A stretch of 64,000 nucleotides of DNA, taken from positions 103,945 to 167,944 of the forward strand of contig CAKSKA010000003.1 in NCBI GenBank assembly GCA_934464615.1. The letters run 5' to 3'. Positions 26,389 through 35,698 of this stretch are shown one piece after another. A program made the position numbers and the translations under genes. The DNA comes from an uncultured Eubacteriales bacterium (lineage in GTDB: Bacteria; Bacillota; Clostridia; Oscillospirales; Acutalibacteraceae). How positions within the stretch are numbered: the stretch's first letter is position 1; each line of letters opens with the position of its first letter. The notes beneath the pieces were generated by a model. It saw nothing but the letters and a program-made list of their open reading frames with translations. It did no database searches and had not been told where the DNA came from.

Positions 26389-27939
26389 TTATTTATTTAT
26401 AAAATCGTAAAGCTCTTTTATCGGCTTTTCTTCAAGTTCATCGATTTTATCTATTTCGCCGTTTACATAACTTAAAATTCTGTCTCTGCAGGATTTTAAA
26501 CGAAGTTCCAAAGCACCGAGGGAGCGTTCGTGGCCTTCAAATCCAAACGGTTTGTTTTGCAGCATCCATGATTTTCTAAAGCTGTCGCAAAACGGCTCTA
26601 TACCGGCAATTGCTCCGTTATAGTCATTATGTGCCAGAGATGCCAGAGCCTTTTTGTCGCCGTTTTTGTACGCTTCACGGGTACGCAGTCCCAAATCGCT
26701 CTTGTATTTAAGTATTTTGCAAAGATTTTCGTAAACCTTAAATGCAAACGAATACTTTGAGGTTTCGGCAACTTCGGCATACTTCTTTTCAAGACCGGCA
26801 TAATATTCCGACATACCTATGTAGCAGCGTCTGTCCTCAAATCCCAAGAAAGGATCGTTATAAAGTGAAAACTTACACGGTGCAAAATTCCAATGCGGAA
26901 AATCATTTTCGTTTGCGGTATCGTCAAGCAAATCGGCGGAAGCAATCGCGTCGAAATCCTCGCCCGTAATTTCCTTGAATTTACGTTTAATATCCTCGGC
27001 ATCATCATTGCCCCTGTACAGTTCCGCAGCGTACATAAGCGCCGGAAGAACTACATATTTTGAGCATTCGGAACCGCCGTCGCCCCAAGAAGTAAAGAAC
27101 ACGTTGGTAACGCCGTTATCTTTGCAGGCTTTAAGCGCTGCGCGCGTTGCATCAATACTGTAAGCGTTATCGGGTGCAAATCCGCGCCAAGTCCATGCAC
27201 CGCCGGCAAAAGCAGTAGGACGACCGAATGCAAGGTTCTTTTTAAGTCCGCCTACATAGTTACCGTACTCTGTGCTGTAGTAATCCCAATAAACAAGCGT
27301 TACATTATCGGGCAATGCGGCTTTTTCGCGCACGGCGTTGATGTCTTCATCCGCACCTGCGAGTTTGCAGAACATATCGCTCCAAATCATAGGATTAAAG
27401 CCGTACTTTTTGGCAATATCGCATACGCGGTGTAAATGTTTATTTATTATATCAAAGCGGTCATGATAACCGTGCTTTTGCAAATATTTGCCGAGGCCGA
27501 CATTCATTGCCTCATCCATGCCTATATGTATTGTATCTGTTTTAAAACATTCCCTGCATGTTTTAAACATTTTTTCAATCAATTCATACGTTTTAGGCTC
27601 ATCGGCAAGCAATATGTTGTCGCAATCCCTTATATTATTGTATGCGTCTGTCCAGCGGAACATCTGCTCTAAATGTGCAAGTGTCTGAATACACGGAACA
27701 AGTTCAATACCTATACTCTCGCAATAAGCGTCGATTTCCCGAAGTTCATCTGCGGTGTATCTTCCGCGCATATATCCGAAAAACGGTTCCGACGGTATTT
27801 CATAAGTTTCCTCGGTATAAAGCATAAGGGTGTTATAACCCATTTTTGCGAGTATATCGGCATAATTTTTCACGGTATCTACAGTCATTACCGCACCGCG
27901 GGAGCAATCCAACATAACCCCTAACATATTGTCTTTCAT
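26389..27939 (-). CDS. GH20-like beta-N-acetylhexosaminidase, cytoplasmic
   Basis: A 516-residue TIM-barrel enzyme. HIGMDEAMNVG holds the Asp-Glu pair that assists the substrate N-acetyl group in GH20. ELVPCIQTLAHLEQMFRW and PMIWSDMFCKLA are also family-like. There is no signal peptide, so the enzyme acts on imported GlcNAc/GalNAc oligosaccharides. The ATG at 27939 follows AGGAGG with 6 nt spacing; an in-frame ATG ten codons earlier lacks a site. Single-gene unit. Confidence 0.87.
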   Translation of the reverse strand: MKDNMLGVMLDCSRGAVMTVDTVKNYADILAKMGYNTLMLYTEETYEIPSEPFFGYMRGRYTADELREIDAYCESIGIELVPCIQTLAHLEQMFRWTDAYNNIRDCDNILLADEPKTYELIEKMFKTCRECFKTDTIHIGMDEAMNVGLGKYLQKHGYHDRFDIINKHLHRVCDIAKKYGFNPMIWSDMFCKLAGADEDINAVREKAALPDNVTLVYWDYYSTEYGNYVGGLKKNLAFGRPTAFAGGAWTWRGFAPDNAYSIDATRAALKACKDNGVTNVFFTSWGDGGSECSKYVVLPALMYAAELYRGNDDAEDIKRKFKEITGEDFDAIASADLLDDTANENDFPHWNFAPCKFSLYNDPFLGFEDRRCYIGMSEYYAGLEKKYAEVAETSKYSFAFKVYENLCKILKYKSDLGLRTREAYKNGDKKALASLAHNDYNGAIAGIEPFCDSFRKSWMLQNKPFGFEGHERSLGALELRLKSCRDRILSYVNGEIDKIDELEEKPIKELYDFINK

Positions 27940-27992
27940 AACATTCCTCCTAATCTTCCGTAAAGACATTTTACTGTCTGCTGCTTATCACC

Positions 27993-28022
27993 ATAATACC
28001 CTCATACAACAAGGAAAATCAA
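27993..28022 (-). promoter_or_regulatory. Probable promoter of the GH20-like gene
   Basis: TTGATT (28022-28017), 18-nt spacer, TATTAT (27998-27993) on the minus strand, about 50 nt before the ATG. Confidence 0.55.
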
Positions 28023-28047
28023 GTACTATATTGACTTAAATTAGCAT

Positions 28048-28082
28048 TAAAAATACCGTCTTTGTTTTCACAAAGACGGTAT
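28048..28082 (-). terminator. Terminator after the 46-aa peptide gene
   Basis: ATACCGTCTTTG/CAAAGACGGTAT (28053-28082) with a T-run on the minus strand. It ends the transcript of the giant protein and the peptide. Confidence 0.88.
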
Positions 28083-28095
28083 CAAATTTAGGTGG

Positions 28096-28236
28096 TTAAG
28101 CGTTGCCGTTTATGGCAGAAGCCCAACCGTTAAGCCAGTCGACATTGTTGTCGCCGCCCTCTGTAAATGTGGAAGCGATAATATCTTCTGTTTCAATGTT
28201 TTGAACATTAAGTTCGGGTTTTTCGTACTTTTTCAT
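28096..28236 (-). CDS. 46-residue acidic peptide of unknown function
   Basis: An ATG at 28234-28236 stands behind a very strong ribosome site (AAGGAGGAG) only 12 nt after the giant protein's stop. The product starts MKKYEKPELNVQNIETEDII and continues with an acidic, Gly/Asn/Trp-rich tail (TEGGDNNVDWLNGWASAIN). A basic KKYEKPE start, a central ED-I/V-I and a short variable tail are common to many small Clostridia proteins without a known role. Such a two-part layout also resembles RiPP precursors, but no modifying enzyme is nearby and the tail has no Cys, so that reading is speculative. Confidence 0.75.
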   Translation of the reverse strand: MKKYEKPELNVQNIETEDIIASTFTEGGDNNVDWLNGWASAINGNA

Positions 28237-28248
28237 ATTATCTCCTCC

Positions 28249-31200
28249 TTATTTGGCAGCGGCACTGCGCTCGTTTCTGTAAAGTTTGGACGAGTAATTC
28301 TCACCGTGTTTCATAAACTGTATAAGTTCAAGTGATTTTTCACATTCAAACTTATTGTAAAGCGCTATAAGTCCCTGTACGGGGGCAGTGGGATCTGCAA
28401 GTCCGCCGTAAACCTTAACTTTAAAGCCTGCGCGCTGACTTAAGGTTTTATTAATGTAATCCGCAGCACCTACAGAGCTGTAAAGCATACGTGTTGTGTT
28501 GCCGTTTACAATAGTCGGCATAAAGTTTGACGGAACATATTCATATTCATTTCCGCCTACAGAGCACATCCAAACAATGCTCAAAGACGCATTCGTTACG
28601 TCGTTATCAAGCGCTGCAATGGATACTGACTGCCAACCGCCCATAGAACCGCCGGAAGTGGATACGTTACCGCCTGCCTTATTATAAGCCGGGAACAGTT
28701 TTGCAAACTGTAATGCAACGTAATCACGCATTAACATACCGTACTGATACATATCCTTGTAATCGGTCATGCCGGCTTCGTAGCTGCCTACAATACAACC
28801 GTTTATACCGCCGTTTTCAATATTTGTAGACTTCATATTATCGCGGTATGTGGTGTTTATTGCAGCTTCGTAGTTCTTAAAGCCGTGCGAATTCATTCTG
28901 ATTGCCAGCACGCCGTTAGCCGATGCGGTTATGCCGCCGTAGCTCTCGCCGTAGCCCTGATATCCGCCTGAAAGGCTAAGAGAATTATCAGCCGCGTTTC
29001 TCGGCAATACTATTACGCCTGTTGAAGGACGAAGGTTGTATTCCTGTGTGTTTGTAGCTTCAGCCTGTGTTTTATAAACTTCATCGCTGAACAGGTTGTT
29101 GCTGCCGGTAGAAGTTGTACCTACTACAGAATCCGTTGCAAGACGGAAATCCAGGAATACATCGTTATCGGTAATATTAACAACGCTTAAGTAAATAAGG
29201 TTGCCGTTTTCGTATGTGTCACCGAGTACCGGATTTGTATTTAACTTATCGAAAAATGCGTCAAAGTTTGTCCGGTCTGCGGCAACTGCATTTTTAAGTA
29301 CATCGGACTTTGCAGCAAATGCCGTCTTCATTTCATCGTAAACCTTTTCGGTCTGAGAATAATCTACCAAACCTTTTTCAGCCATAACTTCGGTAATGTT
29401 TGCGTAATCCGCAGCAACAACAGTATCAAAGAAAGTAGTGTTACCGGGCAGAGTTACCGCATTGCCCTTTGCATCAAGCAGGAAAATGCGCAACCTTAAT
29501 GTGCCGGCTTTCTTCATCTGCGTTGTAAGGGTAAATACACGGTCTGTGCAAACGCCCTCAAGTACCTTTGTTGTTCCTGTTGTATAAGTTTCGGTACCGT
29601 AAAGGTTTTCGGACGGTAAATCCTTATAAAGTTCATATTTAACATTATAAAGACCTTTTACCTTGTACTTAAAGGTAATATCCTCATTAAGTCCGTAGCT
29701 TATGCTGTCGGTTGAAGCATTGTTGTCCAACTCGTTTACCGGACCGCCGGATATAACATCCTGATATTTGCCGTTCTTGAATGTCGGATACGGATCTGCA
29801 ATTGCCATAACTTCATCATAAGAAATGGTCTTTTCATCACTGTAAATGAAACCTACTTTGCCCGTATTCTTTTCAATATACTTCAAATATGTTACAGATG
29901 TAATGCGTGTATCCTGCATATTGTCGGGTATATTGTTAAGTACAGCGCTGATTTGCGAGTAGCTTTCGTATGTGCTGTTAACCGTACTGATAGGTACGTT
30001 AACCGCATTATACTTACCTACTTTAAGTGTAGTGCTTGTAACATCAAAGTCTTCCGGAATTGTAAGTTGTGTGCCGCCTGTAAGCGCTTCCGGTATAATA
30101 AGCGCGCCTACATCCGTAAAGTTTACAACTGTACCGTCGGCCAGAGTAATATCCGCGCCGTTAAGGTCAATTGTTCCGCTTGTCGAATTGTACTTGATCT
30201 GCGGTACCGCAGTTACAAATTTAATACCTGCCAAAACGCCTGTAGCGGAATCTGCAACCTTTACGGTAGCACCGCGCATATAAACGCTTCTTTCAACTGT
30301 TTCTGCTGTATCTTCAAATGCAGCTGTGGCGTACATAGCCGATACATCGAACAACTCGGCATCGTAAGCACGGCCTGTAATTCCGTAAGCCGTAATTGAA
30401 GTGATTTCCTCGCCGTTTTCGCTTACTGTAAGCGATGCGGGTACATATGCAACATTATCATCCACAGTAAAGCGATACTTACCGTCTGCAAGCGGTGTAA
30501 TGCTTACACGGTCGTCTGCAATGCTTGTGGTTGCAACGCTGGACTGCGTTCCGCGTTCTGTAACTGTAACATTAATGGAAACCGCAGTGCCGTTGTAGTT
30601 ACCGGTAACAGTTACTGTACCGGGAGCATATGCAAGCAAGTAGTTGTTTGCAATTTCACAAACATCACTGCGCAGTGCGTCCCAAGCTATATCCGAACCC
30701 TTAACATTTTCGGTTCCTACTGCAATCTGTGTAGCAGCCAAATCAAACTTGCTGTTAGCTGCAATTGTCGCGCCGTCTATGTCGTCAATAGCAATAAATG
30801 TATTGCCGTTTGTTTCGGCATAAGCCTGTGCGGTAGAGCCCTTGTAACCGTAAATAACGGTGTTGGCTTTAATTGTACCGCTTGCGATTGTACAGTTTGC
30901 ACTGTAAATGTAAATGCTTTCAAGTGATGACGGGAATACGCTGCTGCTGATGCTCTTTACAGACTTCGGTATTTCAATAGTCTTAAGCATTGTGCATCCG
31001 TCAAATACAAAACTGTCGATATTTTCAAGTGAATTGCCCAATTTTACGGTGTGCAAACTGGTACATTTCTGGAATGCGCCGCCGTCAATATGGGTAACGC
31101 TGTCCGGTATTGTAATTTCGCCTAAGTTAGAGCATGCCCTGAATGCGTAGTACGAAATAAACTCGAGTCCGTCGTTAAGTTCTACTTTGTTAAGACTTGC

Positions 31201-34200
31201 ACAGTTTTCAAACATCCATGCGCTTACGGACTGCAGGTTTGCAGGTGCCTTAAAGCTTGTAAGCGAAATAGCGTTCTTAAACGCACCTGAGCTGTCAACG
31301 GTCCTTACGGTATCGGGCAATACTACTGTTTCCAAATTCTCCGGATAAACAGCTTTGCTGGTTGACTCTAAATTTCTGTAGAACGCATCATTGCGTATCT
31401 TGGTAATGCTTGTTTTGGACAAATCAATGTAGGACAAATACTTGTTTGTATTATCATCGGTTAGTGACCTTGCCGTATCATACTGTCCCCAAGCGGTTGA
31501 TGTTCCTGTATGACCGATACTTGTTATATCAGTGCCGTTTACCTGTGCGGGAACAGTCAGTTTATTACCGTAAACATAATTTCCGTCTGTATCCTGTACG
31601 GCATCTTTAACGGTTATCTTTGAAATTCTGCCGAGCGAATCGTCAACAGTGTAATCGTAGGTACCGTCAATTTCAAGATAGTTATCAGCCTTTGCTTCTT
31701 CGGTTACATCCGCAACCTTCTGCATCGGCAGCGCACTGTCGTTAACATTTGTAAGGGTTACTTTAAAATCAAGTACGGATACTGCAGCTATGCCTGAGAA
31801 TTCCGTAGCATCGTAGAGTACAAATCCTACCGCGCCTGCTTTTTGTGCAGAGGATGCGGTATTTGCATCTGCAATTGCGGGGGTTGAATAACTCATTGTA
31901 TCGCCGTTAAACTCCAGCGTATACTGACGTGTTTTATGGGAGTATGATGCCCAGTCGGAATCAGTCCAAATGTTATTATACCACGGAGAAGAAGTATGAG
32001 CATATTCATCAGCGTCCGCACGTTTTTGCGGTACACTTAAGAACCCTGTTGTACGCAAACCTGCTTCATTATTGCCGCCTGCAAAATAACTTGCGGTACC
32101 GGAAACAATAAATCCGTCAAGCGTAGGTGTAGAATCCGTAAGCAAATTGTAATCGGCGTCGTAACCTGTCGCACGGCCTATAAGACCTATATAAGCACGC
32201 GTACCTTTGCGTTCCTTAAATGTTGCCGTAATTTTGTAGTCGGACAGTGAAGATACAAAGTCGTCCTGCAAAAGTGTATAGCCGTACATATTCGTACCTA
32301 CATCTAACGACTTGTCTGCCGCAGTTGCCGCTTCGCGTACTGCAGCGGTGGTAAAGGGCATAAATCCGTTATAACCCATGGTGTCGGCATAGTTTGTAGC
32401 GCCCGACCAATCTTCTGTATAACCGTCGCCTACATATGACTTTACTGTCTGTGTCTTGCTGCCCCAGAAAACAGTTGTCTGCCAATCGTTTTCGTAAGTT
32501 CTCTTTTTGTAGCCGCCGTTACCGTCGGATTCATAAAGCGAACGGAAATCGTTTTCATAAGCTACATATTCCGTATCCGAGGGGTTTTTAACAATAACAT
32601 ACATTTTACCCGTAACGGTATCATCGGACTTAAGAACTGCACTAAGAGTGTACACACCCTTTTTGTTTGCAATAATTTCGTCGCCGTTAACGGTAATGCC
32701 GTCGTCAGTGCTTGTAAATGTAATTTCCTTACCCTGATAAGACTTGCCGCCTAATTTAATAAGGAAATTAGCGGTATCCACTTTATATCCTGCATTCATA
32801 GGAATGTAAGGTGTAGCATCATCTACCGTATACAGTGCCGGTGCATCGGTATACGGAAGCATCTTATCGGCAGAAACGCCGTTAATGGATACTTTAAGCG
32901 AATAAATTTTAACGCCGACACGGTTAAGTACAAAGCCTACAGTACCCTTCTTCGAAACATCAGACATAAATGTGTCGAATGCCGCGTTTGTAGTAGTGCT
33001 TTCCGTATACGGGTTGTTGGTTGCAGTTACGCCTACACCGAATGACATTGTTTTAATGGACTTATCGGAATCAAAAATAGTGTTTCCGTCTAAGCTGTAA
33101 ACAATGCGGTCACCGGAGAGTTGAACCTGTACATCGCGTTCTTTTTGGGTACTTGCATAAAGCATATTCTGTCCCCAAATGTAAGATGTATCGGACGTGG
33201 TATAAGTAACAAGTGAAGAATCCTCAACATTGTGCAATGTTGTGTTACCGTTTATAAAGTCAACTGTACGGTCTGTTATCTTCTGTACCCTTACACCGCC
33301 GTACTGACGTGTACCGAGTACTACCGGAACGAAGCCGGATTTAAATACAGGACCGTCTGCGGTTTCGTCCAGTTGTGCCCTTGCAACAACTTCAAAAGCT
33401 GTAAAGCCGTTTAATCCGGATTCGTTAGTGTTATCTTTTACTGTTGTTTTTATTGTATAATCGGCAAAATCCTTTAATATTTCGGACTTGTACATAAATA
33501 CAGCCGAATTATGCCAGTTATGTGCAAATGTAACACCGTCGGTACCGTCTTTATTTACGGTAGTTTTGCTTGTATAGGTTGATGAAGAAATATCATTCAA
33601 ACCTTTTTGATTATAATACCAATCGTTTGCATTATAATTGGCGGTGGCATTGCGTAAATTCAAATCAACAATGTTAAACTCATAATTGTCTTTTTCATTT
33701 ACAATTACATAAATTCTGGAAGATTCGCCTGTTGCCGCATTTGTAGCTTTTAAAGTAAATACGCCTGTAGCATATGCGGAAAACTTGTCTGCATCATTAT
33801 CAATGACGAATATTCCGTTGTTTGTGTTAGAGGAATCCATTTCCCATGTTAAAGCGGCTGCGCTGTAATAAGCGCCGTTCTCGCTTAACTGTACCAACAT
33901 ATTCGAAAAATCTGCTGTTGTATTGACAAACATGGGAACGGCAGGAGATGCGTTATTTACCGTCACAAAATCAGTCATGGCAGGCATAACAAAATTGCCG
34001 TCGGCATCTGTTTTAAGGTTAGCCTTAACATTCATTTTGTAAAGACGGATATTTGTCATATCACAGAAGAAACCTATGCTTCCGCCGTGATAAACATCTG
34101 CTGCTTTAATAAGCGAATTATAATTTGAAAATGCCTGAGGCTGTGTAAAGCTCTTATAAGTGTAAGCTTTTTCATCATACTTATAAGTGCCGTTTGTTAC

Positions 34201-35364
34201 AAAATCTTTGGGAGCTGTAATTTCCGATGTTGTAGTATATGTATCATTTGCGGCGGTATCAAGTATTACATTCGAATCAATTGAATACTTTACATCGTCA
34301 CCGTTTAATACAACTTCAACATTGCGGATTTTGCCGATGTTTGCGTTATCGGTAATTTCGGCATAGGTTTTGCCGTATGTATCGGTATTGCTTTCGTCAG
34401 TTCCAACTTTATAAACAATGTTTTGTGTTGCAAATACCTTATCGAGCACCGGATTTTCCATATTGGTTATATCGTTATACAAGTCCGCACCCGTGAAGAG
34501 TGAAGCCTTTACATTTCCGGTATCACCGTTAGCCGCAAGGTTGCCCTTACCCAAAACCGCAACATTTACACCGCCGAACAATCTTGAAGAAAGTGCGAGT
34601 CCGTTGCCGCTTTCCGAAAAAGCATTTCCGTCTGCAGTATAGGCATTTACGTTAGCTCTTGTCAATATACCGTAAACCGAGAGCCAACCGACATCCCCTA
34701 CAGAACCTTGATGCATAGTTGCGGTTGTGTTAAGTGTATAATCCGCAAAATCATTAAGTATTTCATTATTATATAAGAATAATGAGTAACCGTTATACGG
34801 CGATGCACTCCAGTTGAAATCCAACTGCAAAAAACCGCCGTCATGCCTGCTTACCGTATAATCTTTATAATAGATATATTCGTTATTAAAAACTTTATCT
34901 GTCTTTGATCCGGCAAGACACCAATCTTCCGCATTAAAATCCGATGCACGCGAAAAATCAAGGTCGACAAGGTTAAAGTTATAGTCGCCCTCATTATTAA
35001 CTATTACATATACATTTTTCTCGGTCCCTTTATAAGTCGCCGTTAATTTGTATATGCCGGTCTCGACTGCAAGTACTTGCTTTCCGTTCAGAATTAAACC
35101 GTTCGAGCTGCCGGAATAACTCCAACCGATGTACTTACCCTCAACCGCAGCTGCATCTTTTTCCATTTGCAGACTTACGTCGTTTAAAGACAATGCTTTA
35201 TCTTTAAACATAGGGATTAACGGAGAGCCATACGAAATCTCGTAAGTTGCTTCTCCTGCTTGGGCAAAAACGGACAAGGTGGCCGTTATACTGCACAGTA
35301 TCACTGCCAGTGCCAAAACGGCGGACAATGCCTTTTTGCCGAAGCGGTTTACAATTTGCTTCAT
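28249..35364 (-). CDS. Giant secreted multidomain protein with BspA-type LRR and C-terminal esterase
   Basis: 2371 residues with a Sec signal peptide (about 1-35, ALSAVLALAVILCSITATLSVFA). Three similar modules of about 400 residues follow (about 38-450, 460-855 and 860-1240); each opens with a Big-like domain ending in YVIVN and continues with a lectin-like sandwich (DFADYT repeats). Residues about 1290-1530 hold BspA-type leucine-rich repeats (IPDSVTHIDGGAF, LESIYIY). More Ig-like parts follow to about 1880. The C-terminus is an alpha/beta hydrolase: nucleophile elbow GGSMGG (about 2240), acid in GLADPTAPVQG (about 2320), His in KHGEN (about 2354), like acetyl-xylan esterases. No sortase or dockerin signal is seen. 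Deacylation of bound polysaccharide is a likely role (inference). Confidence 0.88.
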   Translation of the reverse strand: MKQIVNRFGKKALSAVLALAVILCSITATLSVFAQAGEATYEISYGSPLIPMFKDKALSLNDVSLQMEKDAAAVEGKYIGWSYSGSSNGLILNGKQVLAVETGIYKLTATYKGTEKNVYVIVNNEGDYNFNLVDLDFSRASDFNAEDWCLAGSKTDKVFNNEYIYYKDYTVSRHDGGFLQLDFNWSASPYNGYSLFLYNNEILNDFADYTLNTTATMHQGSVGDVGWLSVYGILTRANVNAYTADGNAFSESGNGLALSSRLFGGVNVAVLGKGNLAANGDTGNVKASLFTGADLYNDITNMENPVLDKVFATQNIVYKVGTDESNTDTYGKTYAEITDNANIGKIRNVEVVLNGDDVKYSIDSNVILDTAANDTYTTTSEITAPKDFVTNGTYKYDEKAYTYKSFTQPQAFSNYNSLIKAADVYHGGSIGFFCDMTNIRLYKMNVKANLKTDADGNFVMPAMTDFVTVNNASPAVPMFVNTTADFSNMLVQLSENGAYYSAAALTWEMDSSNTNNGIFVIDNDADKFSAYATGVFTLKATNAATGESSRIYVIVNEKDNYEFNIVDLNLRNATANYNANDWYYNQKGLNDISSSTYTSKTTVNKDGTDGVTFAHNWHNSAVFMYKSEILKDFADYTIKTTVKDNTNESGLNGFTAFEVVARAQLDETADGPVFKSGFVPVVLGTRQYGGVRVQKITDRTVDFINGNTTLHNVEDSSLVTYTTSDTSYIWGQNMLYASTQKERDVQVQLSGDRIVYSLDGNTIFDSDKSIKTMSFGVGVTATNNPYTESTTTNAAFDTFMSDVSKKGTVGFVLNRVGVKIYSLKVSINGVSADKMLPYTDAPALYTVDDATPYIPMNAGYKVDTANFLIKLGGKSYQGKEITFTSTDDGITVNGDEIIANKKGVYTLSAVLKSDDTVTGKMYVIVKNPSDTEYVAYENDFRSLYESDGNGGYKKRTYENDWQTTVFWGSKTQTVKSYVGDGYTEDWSGATNYADTMGYNGFMPFTTAAVREAATAADKSLDVGTNMYGYTLLQDDFVSSLSDYKITATFKERKGTRAYIGLIGRATGYDADYNLLTDSTPTLDGFIVSGTASYFAGGNNEAGLRTTGFLSVPQKRADADEYAHTSSPWYNNIWTDSDWASYSHKTRQYTLEFNGDTMSYSTPAIADANTASSAQKAGAVGFVLYDATEFSGIAAVSVLDFKVTLTNVNDSALPMQKVADVTEEAKADNYLEIDGTYDYTVDDSLGRISKITVKDAVQDTDGNYVYGNKLTVPAQVNGTDITSIGHTGTSTAWGQYDTARSLTDDNTNKYLSYIDLSKTSITKIRNDAFYRNLESTSKAVYPENLETVVLPDTVRTVDSSGAFKNAISLTSFKAPANLQSVSAWMFENCASLNKVELNDGLEFISYYAFRACSNLGEITIPDSVTHIDGGAFQKCTSLHTVKLGNSLENIDSFVFDGCTMLKTIEIPKSVKSISSSVFPSSLESIYIYSANCTIASGTIKANTVIYGYKGSTAQAYAETNGNTFIAIDDIDGATIAANSKFDLAATQIAVGTENVKGSDIAWDALRSDVCEIANNYLLAYAPGTVTVTGNYNGTAVSINVTVTERGTQSSVATTSIADDRVSITPLADGKYRFTVDDNVAYVPASLTVSENGEEITSITAYGITGRAYDAELFDVSAMYATAAFEDTAETVERSVYMRGATVKVADSATGVLAGIKFVTAVPQIKYNSTSGTIDLNGADITLADGTVVNFTDVGALIIPEALTGGTQLTIPEDFDVTSTTLKVGKYNAVNVPISTVNSTYESYSQISAVLNNIPDNMQDTRITSVTYLKYIEKNTGKVGFIYSDEKTISYDEVMAIADPYPTFKNGKYQDVISGGPVNELDNNASTDSISYGLNEDITFKYKVKGLYNVKYELYKDLPSENLYGTETYTTGTTKVLEGVCTDRVFTLTTQMKKAGTLRLRIFLLDAKGNAVTLPGNTTFFDTVVAADYANITEVMAEKGLVDYSQTEKVYDEMKTAFAAKSDVLKNAVAADRTNFDAFFDKLNTNPVLGDTYENGNLIYLSVVNITDNDVFLDFRLATDSVVGTTSTGSNNLFSDEVYKTQAEATNTQEYNLRPSTGVIVLPRNAADNSLSLSGGYQGYGESYGGITASANGVLAIRMNSHGFKNYEAAINTTYRDNMKSTNIENGGINGCIVGSYEAGMTDYKDMYQYGMLMRDYVALQFAKLFPAYNKAGGNVSTSGGSMGGWQSVSIAALDNDVTNASLSIVWMCSVGGNEYEYVPSNFMPTIVNGNTTRMLYSSVGAADYINKTLSQRAGFKVKVYGGLADPTAPVQGLIALYNKFECEKSLELIQFMKHGENYSSKLYRNERSAAAK

Positions 35365-35401
35365 TTTTCTTCCTCCAAACTGAAAAATTTTGCCGATAGT
35401 A

Positions 35402-35452
35402 CCCCCCCCCGATACAAATTTTACATTTGCTTTTTACGGGAGGGTTGTGGGG
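35402..35452 (-). promoter_or_regulatory. Leader of the giant protein with poly-G tract
   Basis: On the minus strand a run of nine G (35410-35402) lies about 38 nt before the start codon. A C-rich stretch CCCCACAACCCTCCCG (35452-35437) lies just upstream and can pair with it, so the leader may fold into a hairpin whose strength depends on tract length. Rest of the 35365-35698 gap: promoters for both flanking genes. Confidence 0.6.
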
Positions 35453-35549
35453 TTTTTACGCTCAAAATCTTCCATTTTGTGGAAAATACGCAAAAACCTA
35501 ACCTAAATTTAATAAAATCTGTATATACCTATCTTATTAAATCATATTG

Positions 35550-35578
35550 ATGATAACACATTATTGCAAAACAGTCAA
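35550..35578 (-). promoter_or_regulatory. Probable promoter of the giant protein gene
   Basis: TTGACT (35578-35573), 17-nt spacer, TATCAT (35555-35550), giving a leader of about 180 nt that contains the G tract. Confidence 0.6.
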
Positions 35579-35634
35579 TACTTAACGGCAATTATACATC
35601 AAATAGTTCTTAATTTTACATAAGTTATTAATAT

Positions 35635-35663
35635 TTGATTTGCTGACGGTTTTGTGATAGAAT
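35635..35663 (+). promoter_or_regulatory. Promoter of the ABC-F gene
   Basis: TTGATT (35635-35640), 17-nt spacer, TAGAAT (35658-35663), about 36 nt before the ATG. Confidence 0.65.
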
Positions 35664-35698
35664 ATTATAAAAATCTTATAAGGATGTACATATAATAT

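Noticed and set aside
29953..30399. Long plus-strand frames inside the giant gene
   Set aside because: They are shadows of the minus-strand coding frame; their composition has no protein-like pattern.
35402..35410. Poly-C/G run as assembly error
   Set aside because: It cannot be excluded from sequence alone, but it is non-coding and causes no frameshift, so it was kept as a finding with a read-level check.
35260..35550. Plus-strand open frame across the giant gene's start
   Set aside because: It is antisense to the signal peptide and leader and has no ribosome site.
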